Of a stretch of DNA of 64,000 bases, positions 8,386 to 16,920 are shown in pieces. The notes below the pieces were generated by a model. It did no database searches and had not been told where the DNA came from. It worked only from the letters and a program-made list of their open reading frames with translations. Within the stretch, counting starts at the first letter, position 1. Each line of letters opens with the position of its first letter. Location: assembly GCF_001509485.1 (NCBI RefSeq), contig NZ_LLZI01000035.1, positions 43,531 to 107,530 of the forward strand, read 5' to 3'. The DNA comes from Streptomyces sp. NRRL F-4489 (GTDB lineage: Bacteria; Actinomycetota; Actinomycetes; Streptomycetales; Streptomycetaceae). Made by a program: the position numbers and the translations under genes.

Positions 8386-8907
8386 GTGAGCACGCTCAAA
8401 AAGGGGATCGACAAGGTCGTGGTGGCGCTCGGATGGGATCCCAGCCCCATCGGTGAGCCGGATATCGACCTCGACATCATCGCGGCGACATACCCGGCCG
8501 ACGCGCCGCACGGCGAACCGGCCTATCTGGTGCACTTCGACAGCCGTTCGCCCGACGGCACCATCATCCTCAACCGGGACAGCCGGACCGGCCAGGGATT
8601 CGGCGACGACGAGGTCATGACGCTGGAGCTGGAGCGGATCTCCGAGCGTTACTCCCGCGTCGTGGTGGGCGTGGTCATCCAGCAGGAGCACGGCCGCCGG
8701 GTGTTCGGCGAGGTGGCGAACACCCTGGTCGAGGTGCGCGAGGGCTACACCCGGCTGGCGCGGAACGACTTCGCGGGCGCCGCGGACGCCACCGCGGCGA
8801 CGGTCGCCGAGTTCGCCCGGGACGCGTCGGGCGAGTGGCGGTTCACGCCCGTACTGCGCGGATACGACGCCGATCCGGACACGTTCACCCGCCTGATGGG
8901 AAGCTGA
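8386..8907 (+). CDS. TerD-family protein
   Basis: The 173-residue protein starts VSTLKKGIDKVVVALGWD and contains DIDLDIIAATY, HFDSRSPDGTIILNRDSRTGQGFGDDEVMTLEL and VVVGVVIQQ, which align with the calcium-binding beta-sandwich of TerD/TerZ proteins (acidic residues in the DLD and DDE loops). TerD proteins are linked to tellurite resistance, phage inhibition and, in Streptomyces, to calcium-related differentiation. GTG at 8386 follows GGAAGGGG at 8371-8378; the longer ATG frame would include the repeat array. It stands alone between two terminator-like regions, and the array at 8070-8237 lies directly upstream, so that array may regulate it. Confidence 0.85.
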   Translation: MSTLKKGIDKVVVALGWDPSPIGEPDIDLDIIAATYPADAPHGEPAYLVHFDSRSPDGTIILNRDSRTGQGFGDDEVMTLELERISERYSRVVVGVVIQQEHGRRVFGEVANTLVEVREGYTRLARNDFAGAADATAATVAEFARDASGEWRFTPVLRGYDADPDTFTRLMGS

Positions 8908-8918
8908 GGCCGCGCCCC

Positions 8919-8940
8919 GGGCCGGCCCTCTCGCCGGCCC
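8919..8940. terminator. Hairpin between convergent genes
   Basis: GGGCCGGC at 8919-8926 and GCCGGCCC at 8933-8940 form a perfect 8-bp stem with a six-base loop, directly after the TerD-family stop and before the end of the opposing CGNR gene. No T-run follows, as is common in high-GC actinomycete terminators. Confidence 0.6.
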
Positions 8941-8980
8941 GCCGGCCAGCACGCCACTCGTCCGCCAACGGGTCGTCGCC

Positions 8981-9574
8981 TCACCCCTCCGCCTTCTTGC
9001 GGCGGCGGTGGGCGGCGACCCGTTCGCGGGTGGCGCAGGCCGGCGAGCAGAAACGGCGGGCGCTCCCCGGGCCGGTGCCCAGATAAAGCGCGGTGCAGCC
9101 GGACGCCGCGCACTCGCCCCAGGGGACCCGGCCGTACTCGGTCAGGATCTGGGCCAGCGCGAGGGCGCTGGAGGCCAGGAACCAGTCGCCCCAGCCGGCA
9201 TCGTCACCCCGGTCGACGTGCAGGTGCCAGGGGTGGCCGCCGTGCCGGGAGAGCCGCGGCCGGGCGCCGCAGGCCGCCAGCAGGCCGTTGAGGGCGTGCG
9301 CGGCCCGGTCGGTGTCGGTCTCGGTGAGCACGGCGGCGATCCGGACGGCGGCGCCGCGCAGTTCGCCGGCGTCCCGTTCCGTGAAGGCCCACTCGGTGAG
9401 GTCGCCGGGGCTCTCGCCGTGGCGGGCGAGGAGTTCCACGAGGGCGGCACGGGGCAGATCCGGCGTCGCCCGGACGGCGTTGGCAAGGTCGATCAACCGC
9501 TCGGCGGGCCGGAAACCGGGCCGCGCGCGCTCGCCTTGCCCCATCTCCCCTCGGCCCCTCTCATCCTCGGCCAT
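8981..9574 (-). CDS. ABATE/CGNR zinc-finger domain protein, putative regulator
   Basis: The protein has 197 residues from ATG 9574. The N-terminal half (FRPAERLIDLANAVRATPDLPR...) matches the stress-induced ABATE domain. The C-terminus CAASGCTALYLGTGPGSARRFCSPACATRERVAAHRRRKK has the four cysteines and the R-A-HR signature of the CGNR zinc finger, expected to bind DNA. Start choice: ATG 9574 has AAGGGGAG upstream; ATG at 9598 and the open frame to 9637 are alternatives. It is divergent from an MFS exporter and an inverted repeat lies in the spacer, so it probably regulates that transporter and itself. Confidence 0.82.
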   Translation of the reverse strand: MAEDERGRGEMGQGERARPGFRPAERLIDLANAVRATPDLPRAALVELLARHGESPGDLTEWAFTERDAGELRGAAVRIAAVLTETDTDRAAHALNGLLAACGARPRLSRHGGHPWHLHVDRGDDAGWGDWFLASSALALAQILTEYGRVPWGECAASGCTALYLGTGPGSARRFCSPACATRERVAAHRRRKKAEG

Positions 9575-9637
9575 CCCACCGCTCCCCTTCCCGGGCATCT
9601 CCACCGCGGATATCCGTGCCCCTCGCCCACCCTCCAC

Positions 9638-9676
9638 TGTAACGTCTGTAACGCCTTACCGAGATAAGCCGTTACA
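9638..9676. promoter_or_regulatory. TGTAACG operator between the CGNR gene and MFS gene
   Basis: TGTAACGCCTTA at 9647-9658 and TAAGCCGTTACA at 9665-9676 form an inverted repeat with 11 of 12 matching positions and a six-base spacer. An extra direct half-site TGTAACG occurs at 9638-9644. The site ends 15 bases before the MFS start and overlaps its probable promoter. A CGNR-type regulator binding here is an inference from position. Confidence 0.7.
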
Positions 9677-9690
9677 CGGGAGGGGCCGAC

Positions 9691-10977
9691 ATGCGCACCG
9701 TCCATGATCACAATCCCGCCGGATTACCGCGCTATCTGGCCGTTGCGCTGCTCGCCCGGCTGGCCGAGGAGGGCATGGGGGTGGCCGCGGTGCTGCTGGC
9801 GCTCGCGCGGACCGGCAGCGCGGCCCAGGGGGCGTTCGTCCTCACCGCCTGGATGGCGCCGCATGTCCTGGCCGCTCCCCTGGTAGGCGCGGCGGCCGGC
9901 CGGACCCGTAGGCCGCGCCTCTTCCACGTCACCGCACTGGGTGGATTCGCCGCCGCCATCGCCGCGCTGGCGGTCCTCACCGGACGCGCGCCCGCCCTGC
10001 TGACCCTGGCCGTCGCGCTGATCGGCGGGAGCTGCGGACCGGTGGTCTCCGGCGGTCTGTCCGGGCTGATCGCCGCCCTGGTGCCGGAGGGCCCGGCGCG
10101 CGATCGCGCGTACGCCCTGGACGCCGCCGTGTACAACGCCGCCTCGGTGGCCGGACCGGCCGCCGTCGCCGCGCTCGCGGGCATCTGGTCGCCGGGCCCG
10201 GCGATGGCGCTGCTCGCCGGAGTGGCCGCGGTCGCCGCCGGACTGGCCCCCGGCCTCTTCCGCCCGCACCCGCGCCCCGGCACCCGTACGGCCGGAACGG
10301 CCCACGCCCCGGACGCCCCGGAGGTCCCCGGCAGCACCGCCCACGCCCCGGACGCGCCGCGCCCCGGCCCCACGGCAGGGCTCGCCGCCCTGGTGCGCGT
10401 CCGCGAGCTGCGGGCCATCACCGCGGCCACCTGCCTGGCCTTCCTCGGGATCGGCGGGCTGACCACCACCACGGTCCTGCTCGCCGCCCACCGGGGCAGC
10501 CCGGGGAGCGGCGGCGTCCTGATGACCGCGTTCGCCACCGGTGCGCTGGCCGGGTCCCTGGCCGTGGCCCATTGGCGCCCGCGCCTATCGTCCCAACTGG
10601 TCGCCACCCTTGCCCTGTTGGGCACCGGGGCAGCACTGGGCGCCGCGGCGCTGCTTCCCGTACCGGCCGCGGTGGCGGCGCTGTTCGTTGTCGCTGGACT
10701 CTGCGACGGCCCGCTGCTCACCGCGACGCTCCGGATCCGGGCCGATCACGCCCCCGCGCCCGTACGGGCCCAGGTCTTCACCCTGGGGGCCGGGCTCAAG
10801 ATCACCGCGGCGGCCTGCGGGGCGGCCCTCACCGGCCTGGCCGCCACGCTGCCACCGCCCGCCCTGCTCCTGGGCATCGCCGCCCTCCAGATCGCGGCCG
10901 CCTTGCTCCACACACTGCTCCTACGCGTACGAGTACGCGCACGAGCACCGGTCCGGCGCCCCCAGCCGTTTCTCTGA
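9691..10977 (+). CDS. MFS transporter
   Basis: The protein has 428 residues and is almost wholly hydrophobic, with about 12 predicted membrane segments. The first begins at YLAVALLARLAEEGMGVAA. The loop after segment 2 (GAAAGRTRRPRL) matches the basic cytoplasmic loop of major-facilitator exporters. A Pro/His/Ala-rich, repetitive cytoplasmic loop lies near residues 190-230 (HAPDAPEVPGSTAHAPDAPR). The protein is probably a drug or metabolite exporter by family resemblance; the substrate is unknown. ATG at 9691 follows GGGAGGGG. The gene ends at the edge of a broken IS element, and the divergent CGNR gene is its likely regulator. Confidence 0.88.
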   Translation: MRTVHDHNPAGLPRYLAVALLARLAEEGMGVAAVLLALARTGSAAQGAFVLTAWMAPHVLAAPLVGAAAGRTRRPRLFHVTALGGFAAAIAALAVLTGRAPALLTLAVALIGGSCGPVVSGGLSGLIAALVPEGPARDRAYALDAAVYNAASVAGPAAVAALAGIWSPGPAMALLAGVAAVAAGLAPGLFRPHPRPGTRTAGTAHAPDAPEVPGSTAHAPDAPRPGPTAGLAALVRVRELRAITAATCLAFLGIGGLTTTTVLLAAHRGSPGSGGVLMTAFATGALAGSLAVAHWRPRLSSQLVATLALLGTGAALGAAALLPVPAAVAALFVVAGLCDGPLLTATLRIRADHAPAPVRAQVFTLGAGLKITAAACGAALTGLAATLPPPALLLGIAALQIAAALLHTLLLRVRVRARAPVRRPQPFL

Positions 10978-11400
10978 CTGGAAGCCACGGTGTGGGCCAA
11001 GCTCAACCGCCCGGCCCTCGACGAGCTCGGCCCCCGCGGCGAGTGGGGCTGGCCCCGCTGTGCGATCGACTCGGTGAACATGCGGGCTCTGAAAAGGGCG
11101 ATGTGACGGGTCCGAATCCTGTCGACCGGGGCACGTACGGCCCGAAGATCCACTTGATCACCGAGCGGACCGGTCCGCACCTGCCCGTTGGGATCTCGGG
11201 GGCGGACCTGCACGACAGCCAGGCCCTGATCACTCCGGTCAGAGGCATGCCGCCGATCCGGGCCCGCCGCGGACCCCGACGGCGCAGGCCGGGCAAGCTG
11301 CCCGGCGACAACGGCCACGACTACTCCCCACCTGCGGCGATGGTTACGCAAGCGTGGCCTCACGCACCGCTGCTCCGGCACCTGGCAACCGGCCGCGGCG
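10978..11400 (+). pseudogene. IS5-family transposase remnant
   Basis: The region right after the MFS stop encodes pieces of an IS5-type DDE transposase in several frames. The first frame reads VWAKLNRPALDEL...CAIDSVNMRALK and then stops. A +1 shift in the A-run near 11089-11093 (one A apparently lost) continues as KGDVTGPNPVDRGTYGPKIH and later VGISGADLHDSQALI and RRRRPGKLPGDNGHDY. Another shift leads to HLRRWLRKRGLTHR. The N-terminal half and the C-terminal third are missing, and no terminal inverted repeats were recognised, so this is a dead fragment. It marks the left border of the accessory IPT/TIG island. Confidence 0.85.
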
Positions 11401-11401
11401 A

Positions 11402-13033
11402 TCAGACGTAGACGAAGGCCCCAAGCGCGGTGGTGGTGCCGCCCGTCGTCGTCAAGGTGACGTTCGCCGGGCCGGGGGCGGCCGCGGGGGGAGTGACGAC
11501 GGCGATCCGGGTGTTGGAGATGATCCCGAAGGCCGCCGCTACGCCGCCGATTGTCACCGCTTGTGTGGTCGCGAGCTCGGTGCCCACGATCAGGACCGGG
11601 TCGCCGCCCGCCGTCGTGCCTGTGGAGGGGGTCACGGAGGTGATGCCGGGCGGCCCGACGTAGGTGAAGGTGGACCGTCCGTAGGTGTTGCTCCGCGTGA
11701 CCACGGTGACCGGCACGGGGCCGGCCATCTCCGCGGGCGGCACCGTCACGGTGACCCTGTCGTCCAGGACGGACGACGGGGTGACGGCCACGGTGCCGAA
11801 GCGCACCGACAGGGTGGTGATCAGGCCCCGGCCGGTCACGGTCAGGGTGCCGCCCCCGCTCAGCGGCCCCGAGGTCGGACTGATCTTGGTGAGCACCGAT
11901 TCCGGAAGGTAGTAGAAGCGGCCCACGGTCAGGGGGGTGTTCTGCCCGATGGTGGCGTCGATAGGGACGTCGGTGGGCAGGCGCGGCGAGACGGCCAGGA
12001 TCTCGCGGTCGCTGAGGACCCGGAAGGAGGCGGCCGACTGGCAACCGAAGCGGACGGCGGTGGTGTTGCCCAGCCCTTCGCCGACGATGTCCACCGCCGT
12101 CCCACCCGACATGGGGCCCACGTTGGGGAACGCACCGGTCGGCGCGGGCAGCACCCGCACCGTCTCGTTGCCGTTGTTGACCACGTAGACCTCGAGGTCG
12201 TCCGGCGTGACCGCCGGCCAGGACGGCGCGTGGAAGCCCGACACCGTGTTCACGATCTCGTTGCTGATCAGGTCGATGACGGAGACGCTGTCATCGCCGT
12301 CGCGCGCGACGTACGCCAGCAGCCCGTCGTGGCTGACCGCCACGCCCCAGGGGATGGGAAGCCCGGTGACCGTCTCCACGACGGTGTGCGTGGCGGTGTC
12401 GATGACGTCCAGTTTGTTGCCGCCGTACTCCGTGACGTAGACGCGCTGTCCGTCGGGGGAAGCCGCCACCCCGCGGGGGAAGAGGAACCCGGTGAGGGTC
12501 GCGATGACGGTGTGGGTGGCGGTGTCGATGACGTCGACGGCGTTCGCGCCCTCTTCGGCGACGTACACCTCCCTCCCGTTCGGTGTGATCGCCACGTTGC
12601 GCGGCCCTGTGCCCACCGGTACCGAGGCGATGACGGTGCCGGTGGCCGTATTGATCACATCCACCCGGTTCCCGCCCTGGCTGGCCACGTAGAGCCGGGA
12701 ACCGTCCGGTGACACCGCGAGGTTCAGGGGCTTGTTCAGGCCCGGGATGCTACCGGTGACCCGGTTGGTGGTGGTGTCGATGACCGCCACGCTGTCGGTC
12801 CCGAAACAGGCCACATAGGCGCGCAGCCCGTCCGGGCTGATCGCGACCCCCCACGGTCCGCTGGTCACACCGACCGTGGCGATGACGGTGCGGGTGCTGG
12901 TGTCGATGATGCTGACGCTGCTGCTGCCGAAGTTGGTCACATGGACGCGCCGGCCGTCCGGGGTGATCGCTGCGATGACGGGGGCGTGCCCCACCGGGAT
13001 CTCCTCCGCTATCAGCGGCTCATTCGTCTCCAT
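11402..13033 (-). CDS. YVTN beta-propeller / IPT-TIG repeat protein
   Basis: The 543-residue protein has two repeat regions. Residues 1-300 contain about seven YVTN-type repeats, each with a pattern such as GVAISPDGLRAYVA...VIDTTT, which should close a seven-bladed propeller. Residues 310-543 contain three IPT/TIG immunoglobulin-like domains (PTSGPLSGGGTLTVTG and PSTGTTAGGDPVLIVG). No signal peptide or sortase signal is visible. Such folds usually serve binding or surface display, but no ligand can be named. ATG at 13033 overlaps the end of a small upstream ORF by 14 bases, suggesting coupled translation. It is the last gene of a putative operon of TIG proteins running from 16441 leftwards. 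Confidence 0.82.
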   Translation of the reverse strand: METNEPLIAEEIPVGHAPVIAAITPDGRRVHVTNFGSSSVSIIDTSTRTVIATVGVTSGPWGVAISPDGLRAYVACFGTDSVAVIDTTTNRVTGSIPGLNKPLNLAVSPDGSRLYVASQGGNRVDVINTATGTVIASVPVGTGPRNVAITPNGREVYVAEEGANAVDVIDTATHTVIATLTGFLFPRGVAASPDGQRVYVTEYGGNKLDVIDTATHTVVETVTGLPIPWGVAVSHDGLLAYVARDGDDSVSVIDLISNEIVNTVSGFHAPSWPAVTPDDLEVYVVNNGNETVRVLPAPTGAFPNVGPMSGGTAVDIVGEGLGNTTAVRFGCQSAASFRVLSDREILAVSPRLPTDVPIDATIGQNTPLTVGRFYYLPESVLTKISPTSGPLSGGGTLTVTGRGLITTLSVRFGTVAVTPSSVLDDRVTVTVPPAEMAGPVPVTVVTRSNTYGRSTFTYVGPPGITSVTPSTGTTAGGDPVLIVGTELATTQAVTIGGVAAAFGIISNTRIAVVTPPAAAPGPANVTLTTTGGTTTALGAFVYV

Positions 13034-13169
13034 GGCATGCCCCCGGTTCCGGGCCGCCGTCCGTAGGCGGGGCCAAGGCGCTGGTACGACCGGTGCTGCC
13101 GCTGGTGACCGAAGTGCCTCTTGTCCGAGTGCAGGGGATGGTGCTGACGCTGAGGACTACCGGAACCAT
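13020..13169 (-). CDS. Small ORF, possible remnant of a TIG-protein gene
   Basis: ATG at 13169 is preceded by a strong AAAAGGAGA site and opens 49 codons, starting MVPVVLSVSTIPCTR. The first residues resemble MAPVVTSISPAHG at the start of the next TIG gene (13237-14502), and GTSVTSGSTG recalls the GTAVTLTGSG that follows there. After that the similarity is lost. It overlaps the start of the YVTN-TIG gene by 14 bases. It may be a decayed TIG gene now acting as a translated leader for the downstream gene, or a real small protein. The evidence is limited to the ribosome site, coupling and short similarity. Confidence 0.4.
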   Translation of the reverse strand: MVPVVLSVSTIPCTRTRGTSVTSGSTGRTSALAPPTDGGPEPGACHGDE

Positions 13170-13236
13170 GACGCTCTCCTTTTCCTGATTCCCGCATCGA
13201 GGGCCACCGCGGCTGACAGATCGTCGGCCGGTGGCC

Positions 13237-14502
13237 TCAGGAGGGGTCGTAGACATAGGGCAGGGGGTTGCTGTTCCCGGCCGGGGTGTGCGCCACGACG
13301 TTCACCGTGCCGGGTGCTCCGCCCGGGCTGGTCGCGACGACCTGGGTGTCGGAGATCGCCGCGAAGGAGGCCGGGACGCCGCCGAAGGTCACCGCGTCGG
13401 TGTAGGTGAGGTTGCTGCCGCCCAGCACGATCGCGTCGCCCCCGAGGTCCGGGCCGTGGGAGGGGGTGAGGCTGGTCAGGGCGGGCGCCGGGAGGTAGGT
13501 GTAGTAGGGGTTTCCGGTGGCCGCCGTGCTCGTTCCGCCCGGTGTGGTGACGGTGACGACGACCGTGCCGGACCCGGCCGGCGCGGTCACGGTCAGCTGG
13601 TTGTCGGAGACCACGGTGATGCCGGTGGCGGGAGTCCCGCCGAAGTCCACCGCGCTGGCGAGCGTCAGATTGCTGCCGAGGACGGTGACGGTGTTCCCTC
13701 CGGTGGCCGGACCGAGGTGCGTGGACAGATTACTGACGGTGGGCGCGACGAGGTAGAAGTACGGCAGCGGATTGCTGGTGCCCCCGGCCGTGGTGACCGT
13801 GACACCGACCGAGGACGGCGGGCCGGCCGGTGCGGCGACGGTGATCTGTGTCGCGGTGTTCGTGACGATGGTGGCCGGGTTGCCGTCGAACTTCACCGAG
13901 ATGGCGCCGGCGAGGTTGGTGCCGTTGAGGGTGACGGTGTTGCCGCCGGAGGCGGGGCCGGAGGTGGGGTTGAGGCTGCTGAGTGACGGGACGGGCGTGG
14001 TGAGATAGGTGTAGGTGAGGGCGTTGCTGGTCCCGGCGGCGGTGGTCACGGTGACGTTGACGGTGCCGGTGTTCGCCGGTGCGATGACCGTGATCTGCGT
14101 GGCACTGTTGCTGAGAACGGCCGCCGCATTGGTCCCGAACTTCACCGAGGTGGCACCGGAGAGATCGGTGCCGGTGAGCGTCACGGTATTACCGCCCGAT
14201 GGCGGACCCGACGCCGGACTGAGGCCGCTGAGGGCCGGGGCCGGGGCCGGGGCCGAGGTATAGCTGAAGAGCACGTTCTGGGTGCTCGTCCCTGTCGGCG
14301 CGGTGACCGTGACGTTGACGGTGCCCGTTCCTGCGGGGGTCTTGGCCGTGATCAGGGTGTCGCTCACGATGACGAAGTTGGTGCCGTTGGGGCCGAACCT
14401 GACCAGGGTGGCGCCGGTGAAGCCGGAACCGGTGAGGGTGACGGCGGTACCCCCGGCCGGGGCACCGTGGGCGGGGCTGATGCTGGTCACGACGGGAGCC
14501 AT
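13237..14502 (-). CDS. IPT/TIG domain protein with five tandem repeats
   Basis: The 421-residue protein consists of five IPT/TIG modules of about 80-85 residues. Each begins with a variant of P-x-S/H-G-P-x-x-GG-x-x-V-x-x-x-G (for example PASGPPSGGNTVTLTG) and has GTVNVTV-type strands near its end. The fold is immunoglobulin-like, found in cell-surface receptors, carbohydrate enzymes and adhesins. It is rich in Thr, Ser, Val and Gly and almost free of Cys. No signal peptide, membrane anchor or sorting motif is visible. ATG at 14502 is preceded by GAAGGAGAAGAGCTC. It lies between two related genes on the same strand and was probably formed by duplication. The function is unknown; a structural or adhesive role is a guess. 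Confidence 0.85.
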   Translation of the reverse strand: MAPVVTSISPAHGAPAGGTAVTLTGSGFTGATLVRFGPNGTNFVIVSDTLITAKTPAGTGTVNVTVTAPTGTSTQNVLFSYTSAPAPAPALSGLSPASGPPSGGNTVTLTGTDLSGATSVKFGTNAAAVLSNSATQITVIAPANTGTVNVTVTTAAGTSNALTYTYLTTPVPSLSSLNPTSGPASGGNTVTLNGTNLAGAISVKFDGNPATIVTNTATQITVAAPAGPPSSVGVTVTTAGGTSNPLPYFYLVAPTVSNLSTHLGPATGGNTVTVLGSNLTLASAVDFGGTPATGITVVSDNQLTVTAPAGSGTVVVTVTTPGGTSTAATGNPYYTYLPAPALTSLTPSHGPDLGGDAIVLGGSNLTYTDAVTFGGVPASFAAISDTQVVATSPGGAPGTVNVVAHTPAGNSNPLPYVYDPS

Positions 14503-14650
14503 GAGCTCTTCTCCTTCTTCGTACCGCCTGGGCGACGCCCCGGCCGGTGGCTGCCGGCCGGGGCACAAGGGCGTCGCCGCCCCTCCGCATCAGGCGCTGT
14601 GGACAGGCGGCGACGCGGGACCGGCATGGGCGCCTGGCCGTCCCCGGCGG

Positions 14651-15442
14651 TCAGGTGAGGGTGAAGGCCTGGGCGTTGGAGTTGCCGCCGCAGGTGTGGA
14701 CCGTGATGGTTCCGGCGCCGGCGGCCAGGCCGCCGGGCACGGTGGCGACGAGCTGGGTGTCACTGATGGGGGTGAAGACCGCGGTGGCGGTGGCGGCGGC
14801 GCTGTCGGTGAAGGTGACGGTGTCGACGCCGACGAAACCGGTTCCGGTGACGGTGATCTGGTCCCCGGCCGTACCCGAGGTGGGCAGCACCGCGGTGATG
14901 GTCGGCGCGAGGTAGTAGTCGATCAGGGTGGTGCCCGAGGTGCTGGTGCCGCCGGCGGTGGTGATGGTCACCGGCTGGGTCGACACCGTGCCGACCTGGC
15001 CCGGGTTGGCCGGGGCGGTGAAGGTGACCTGGCTCGGCTGGGTGGGGGTGACCGCCACGGTACCGACGGTGCCCACCCCGACATGCGTTCCGGAGAGGAA
15101 GTTGGTGCCGAACAGCGTCACCGGGCCGCCGGTGGCGGCCGGCACACAGACGACGCTCGTCCCCGTGGTGGTCGGTGCGGCGATGACGAAGAACGGCAGC
15201 GCGTTGCTGGTGGCACCGGTGGTGCTGGTGACGCTGACGGAAACCTGGCCGGAGCACGGCGCCGTGCTGGGCACCACGAAGGTGACCTGGGTGGCGGTGA
15301 CGCTGGTCGGGGTGACCGCCGCCGTACCGAAGTTCACCTTAGCGGTGGTCGACAGGGCGGTTCCGTTGATCTGGACGGTGTCTCCGGCCTTGCCCTGGTT
15401 GGTCGTGGTCGTGGTGTCCACTATCGACGTGATGGTTGCCAT
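14651..15442 (-). CDS. IPT/TIG domain protein
   Basis: The 263-residue protein starts MATITSIVDTTTTTNQGKAGDTVQING and contains three TIG-like modules (about residues 5-90, 90-180 and 180-263; the last begins PTITAVLPTSGTAGDQITVTG). Four cysteines occur (in STAPCSGQ, SVVCVPA and HTCGGN segments among others), unlike the five-repeat neighbour. No signal peptide is present. ATG at 15442 has a GAAGGAGAAAGCTC ribosome site nearly identical to that of the next gene, supporting duplication of the whole upstream region. It is followed by the five-repeat gene 148 bases downstream. Confidence 0.83.
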   Translation of the reverse strand: MATITSIVDTTTTTNQGKAGDTVQINGTALSTTAKVNFGTAAVTPTSVTATQVTFVVPSTAPCSGQVSVSVTSTTGATSNALPFFVIAAPTTTGTSVVCVPAATGGPVTLFGTNFLSGTHVGVGTVGTVAVTPTQPSQVTFTAPANPGQVGTVSTQPVTITTAGGTSTSGTTLIDYYLAPTITAVLPTSGTAGDQITVTGTGFVGVDTVTFTDSAAATATAVFTPISDTQLVATVPGGLAAGAGTITVHTCGGNSNAQAFTLT

Positions 15443-15745
15443 GAGCTTTCTCCTTCGAACGGGCCGCTCTGCCCGCGTGCGAGCAAGAGCAGACGGATGG
15501 CTGACGCGGCCCACAGCCGCATCGGGACGCCCCAGTGGGCAAAGGGGTCGGGAAGAGAGGTGAAGCACTGCTGCCACAGGGCGCCTGGCCAGGTCGTCCT
15601 GTGGGAACGGACGCGCCGCTTCGCCACGGGCGCCGTCGATCTCGCCTGCTCGGGGCCGCAGCGCCGTACGGAGCAGACAAGGGAGCGTTCGCCTACTGCG
15701 CGGCGAACTCGCCGCTCGGTACGCCGAGTTGGGTGCCCCCCAGTC
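15443..15745. other. Spacer between beta-helix gene and first TIG gene
   Basis: These 303 bases hold no convincing gene on either strand. The only clear signal is the TIG ribosome site at the left edge. A partial hairpin (CCACAGG...CCTGTGG, about 15572-15604) could attenuate transcription leaving the beta-helix gene. Confidence 0.4.
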
Positions 15746-16441
15746 TCAGCAGGGGGCAGTCCAAGGCGCGGTGGCGGCGCAGTTGTTCGGGGCGTTGCCG
15801 GACACATTGCCGGCGAGCAGTGTGACGGAGCCCGCGTTCCGGTAGACGCCGCCGCCGTTGACGGTGGCGGTGTTACCGGTGACGCTGCCGGCGGTCATCG
15901 TCAGCGCGGTGTCGGTGTAGATGCCGCCGCCGTACGAGGCGCGGCTGCCCCGGACACCGCTCGCGGTCATGGTCACCGACCCGCCGAGGTTGGCGATGCC
16001 GCCGCCCACGCCGAGGCCGGCGTCACCGTTGCTGATGGTGACCGTGGTCAAGGTGAGCTGCCCCTGGGCGGTGGGGACTTGGGCGGGCCCGTCCACCTCG
16101 ATGATCCGGAAGGAGGGCGCGTTCGGCGCCCGGGTGATCTCGGTCGCCAGCCCGGACATGGTGATCGGCGTGGTGATGTTCGGCAGGCCCGCAGGCCCTC
16201 CGCTGCCACCTGTGCTGTGTGCGCCGGTCAGCGTGTAGGTGCAGAACGGCGCGAGGATCAGGTCACCGCCCCCGGCGGCATTGGCTCCGTTGACGGCGTT
16301 GACCAATGCCGTCTCGCTGCACGGCACGAGCACCGCTTGCACCGGACCCGCGGCGTCTGCTTCCGCCGCCGGGACGGTGAGCAGGAGCGCACCTGCCGCG
16401 CCGGCCCCAGCCAGTAATCGAAACAGGTTGATGGCTCGCAC
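15746..16441 (-). CDS. Secreted beta-helix-like protein
   Basis: The protein has 231 residues. GTG at 16441 was chosen because AAGGAGG lies four bases upstream; it gives VRAINLFRLLAGAGAAGALLLTVPAAEADA, a typical signal peptide ending in an Ala-x-Ala site near residue 30. The mature part has repeating T-x-T/S-G-x-V and GGGIxN units (GLGVGGGIANLGGSVTMTASGV, ASYGGGIYTDTALTMTAGSV, TVNGGGVYRNAGSVTLLAGNV), characteristic of short right-handed beta-helix proteins (polymorphic outer membrane protein-like repeats). The sequence ends in CAATAPWTAPC. It is the only member of this gene group with a secretion signal and is the first gene of the group. No catalytic residues are apparent. Confidence 0.75.
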   Translation of the reverse strand: MRAINLFRLLAGAGAAGALLLTVPAAEADAAGPVQAVLVPCSETALVNAVNGANAAGGGDLILAPFCTYTLTGAHSTGGSGGPAGLPNITTPITMSGLATEITRAPNAPSFRIIEVDGPAQVPTAQGQLTLTTVTISNGDAGLGVGGGIANLGGSVTMTASGVRGSRASYGGGIYTDTALTMTAGSVTGNTATVNGGGVYRNAGSVTLLAGNVSGNAPNNCAATAPWTAPC

Positions 16442-16920
16442 AACGCCTCCTTGGACGTACGTATGAGCCACCCGCATCAGCCGATGCACAAAGAGCGCGT
16501 CGGCCGACGGCGTCCTCCGGTGGGGCCCTCGCTCACCTCCGGCAGCGTGCGCAGGCAGATGCCATGAGCCGCGTTCCCCAGCGGAGGGATGGGCAGCCCA
16601 CCTGGTCGGACACCACAAGTAAGTAACCTCGACCGACTTACCGGCAAGAGATCCGATGGCCCACCACCCGTTCGGCGGAGCGCACATCCCGGGGGCACGA
16701 CAACCGGCAGCCTCCGGTGCTCCGCCAAGGTCGGACGCCGTTCGCCAACCACCGGCGACGCGGCACCACGACCGGCCCGGCGCGGAGGCAGCCCTCCGCC
16801 CGGTCCGTCCACCACGGGTGGCCGAACACCTTGCTACCGCGGGCTCACCACACGAGAGGACGTCTTGAGCAATCCCGCAAAACTCTTGCCCCACCCGCCC
16901 CACCCACCAAGGATTACCCC
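16442..16920. other. Intergenic region upstream of the beta-helix and hydrolase genes
   Basis: These 479 bases separate two divergent genes. No ORF with support was found. GTAAGT and ACTTAC at about 16619-16641 form a short inverted repeat (AGTAAGTAACC and the following CGACTTACC) that could be an operator or promoter element. Other segments are plain GC-rich sequence. Confidence 0.4.
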
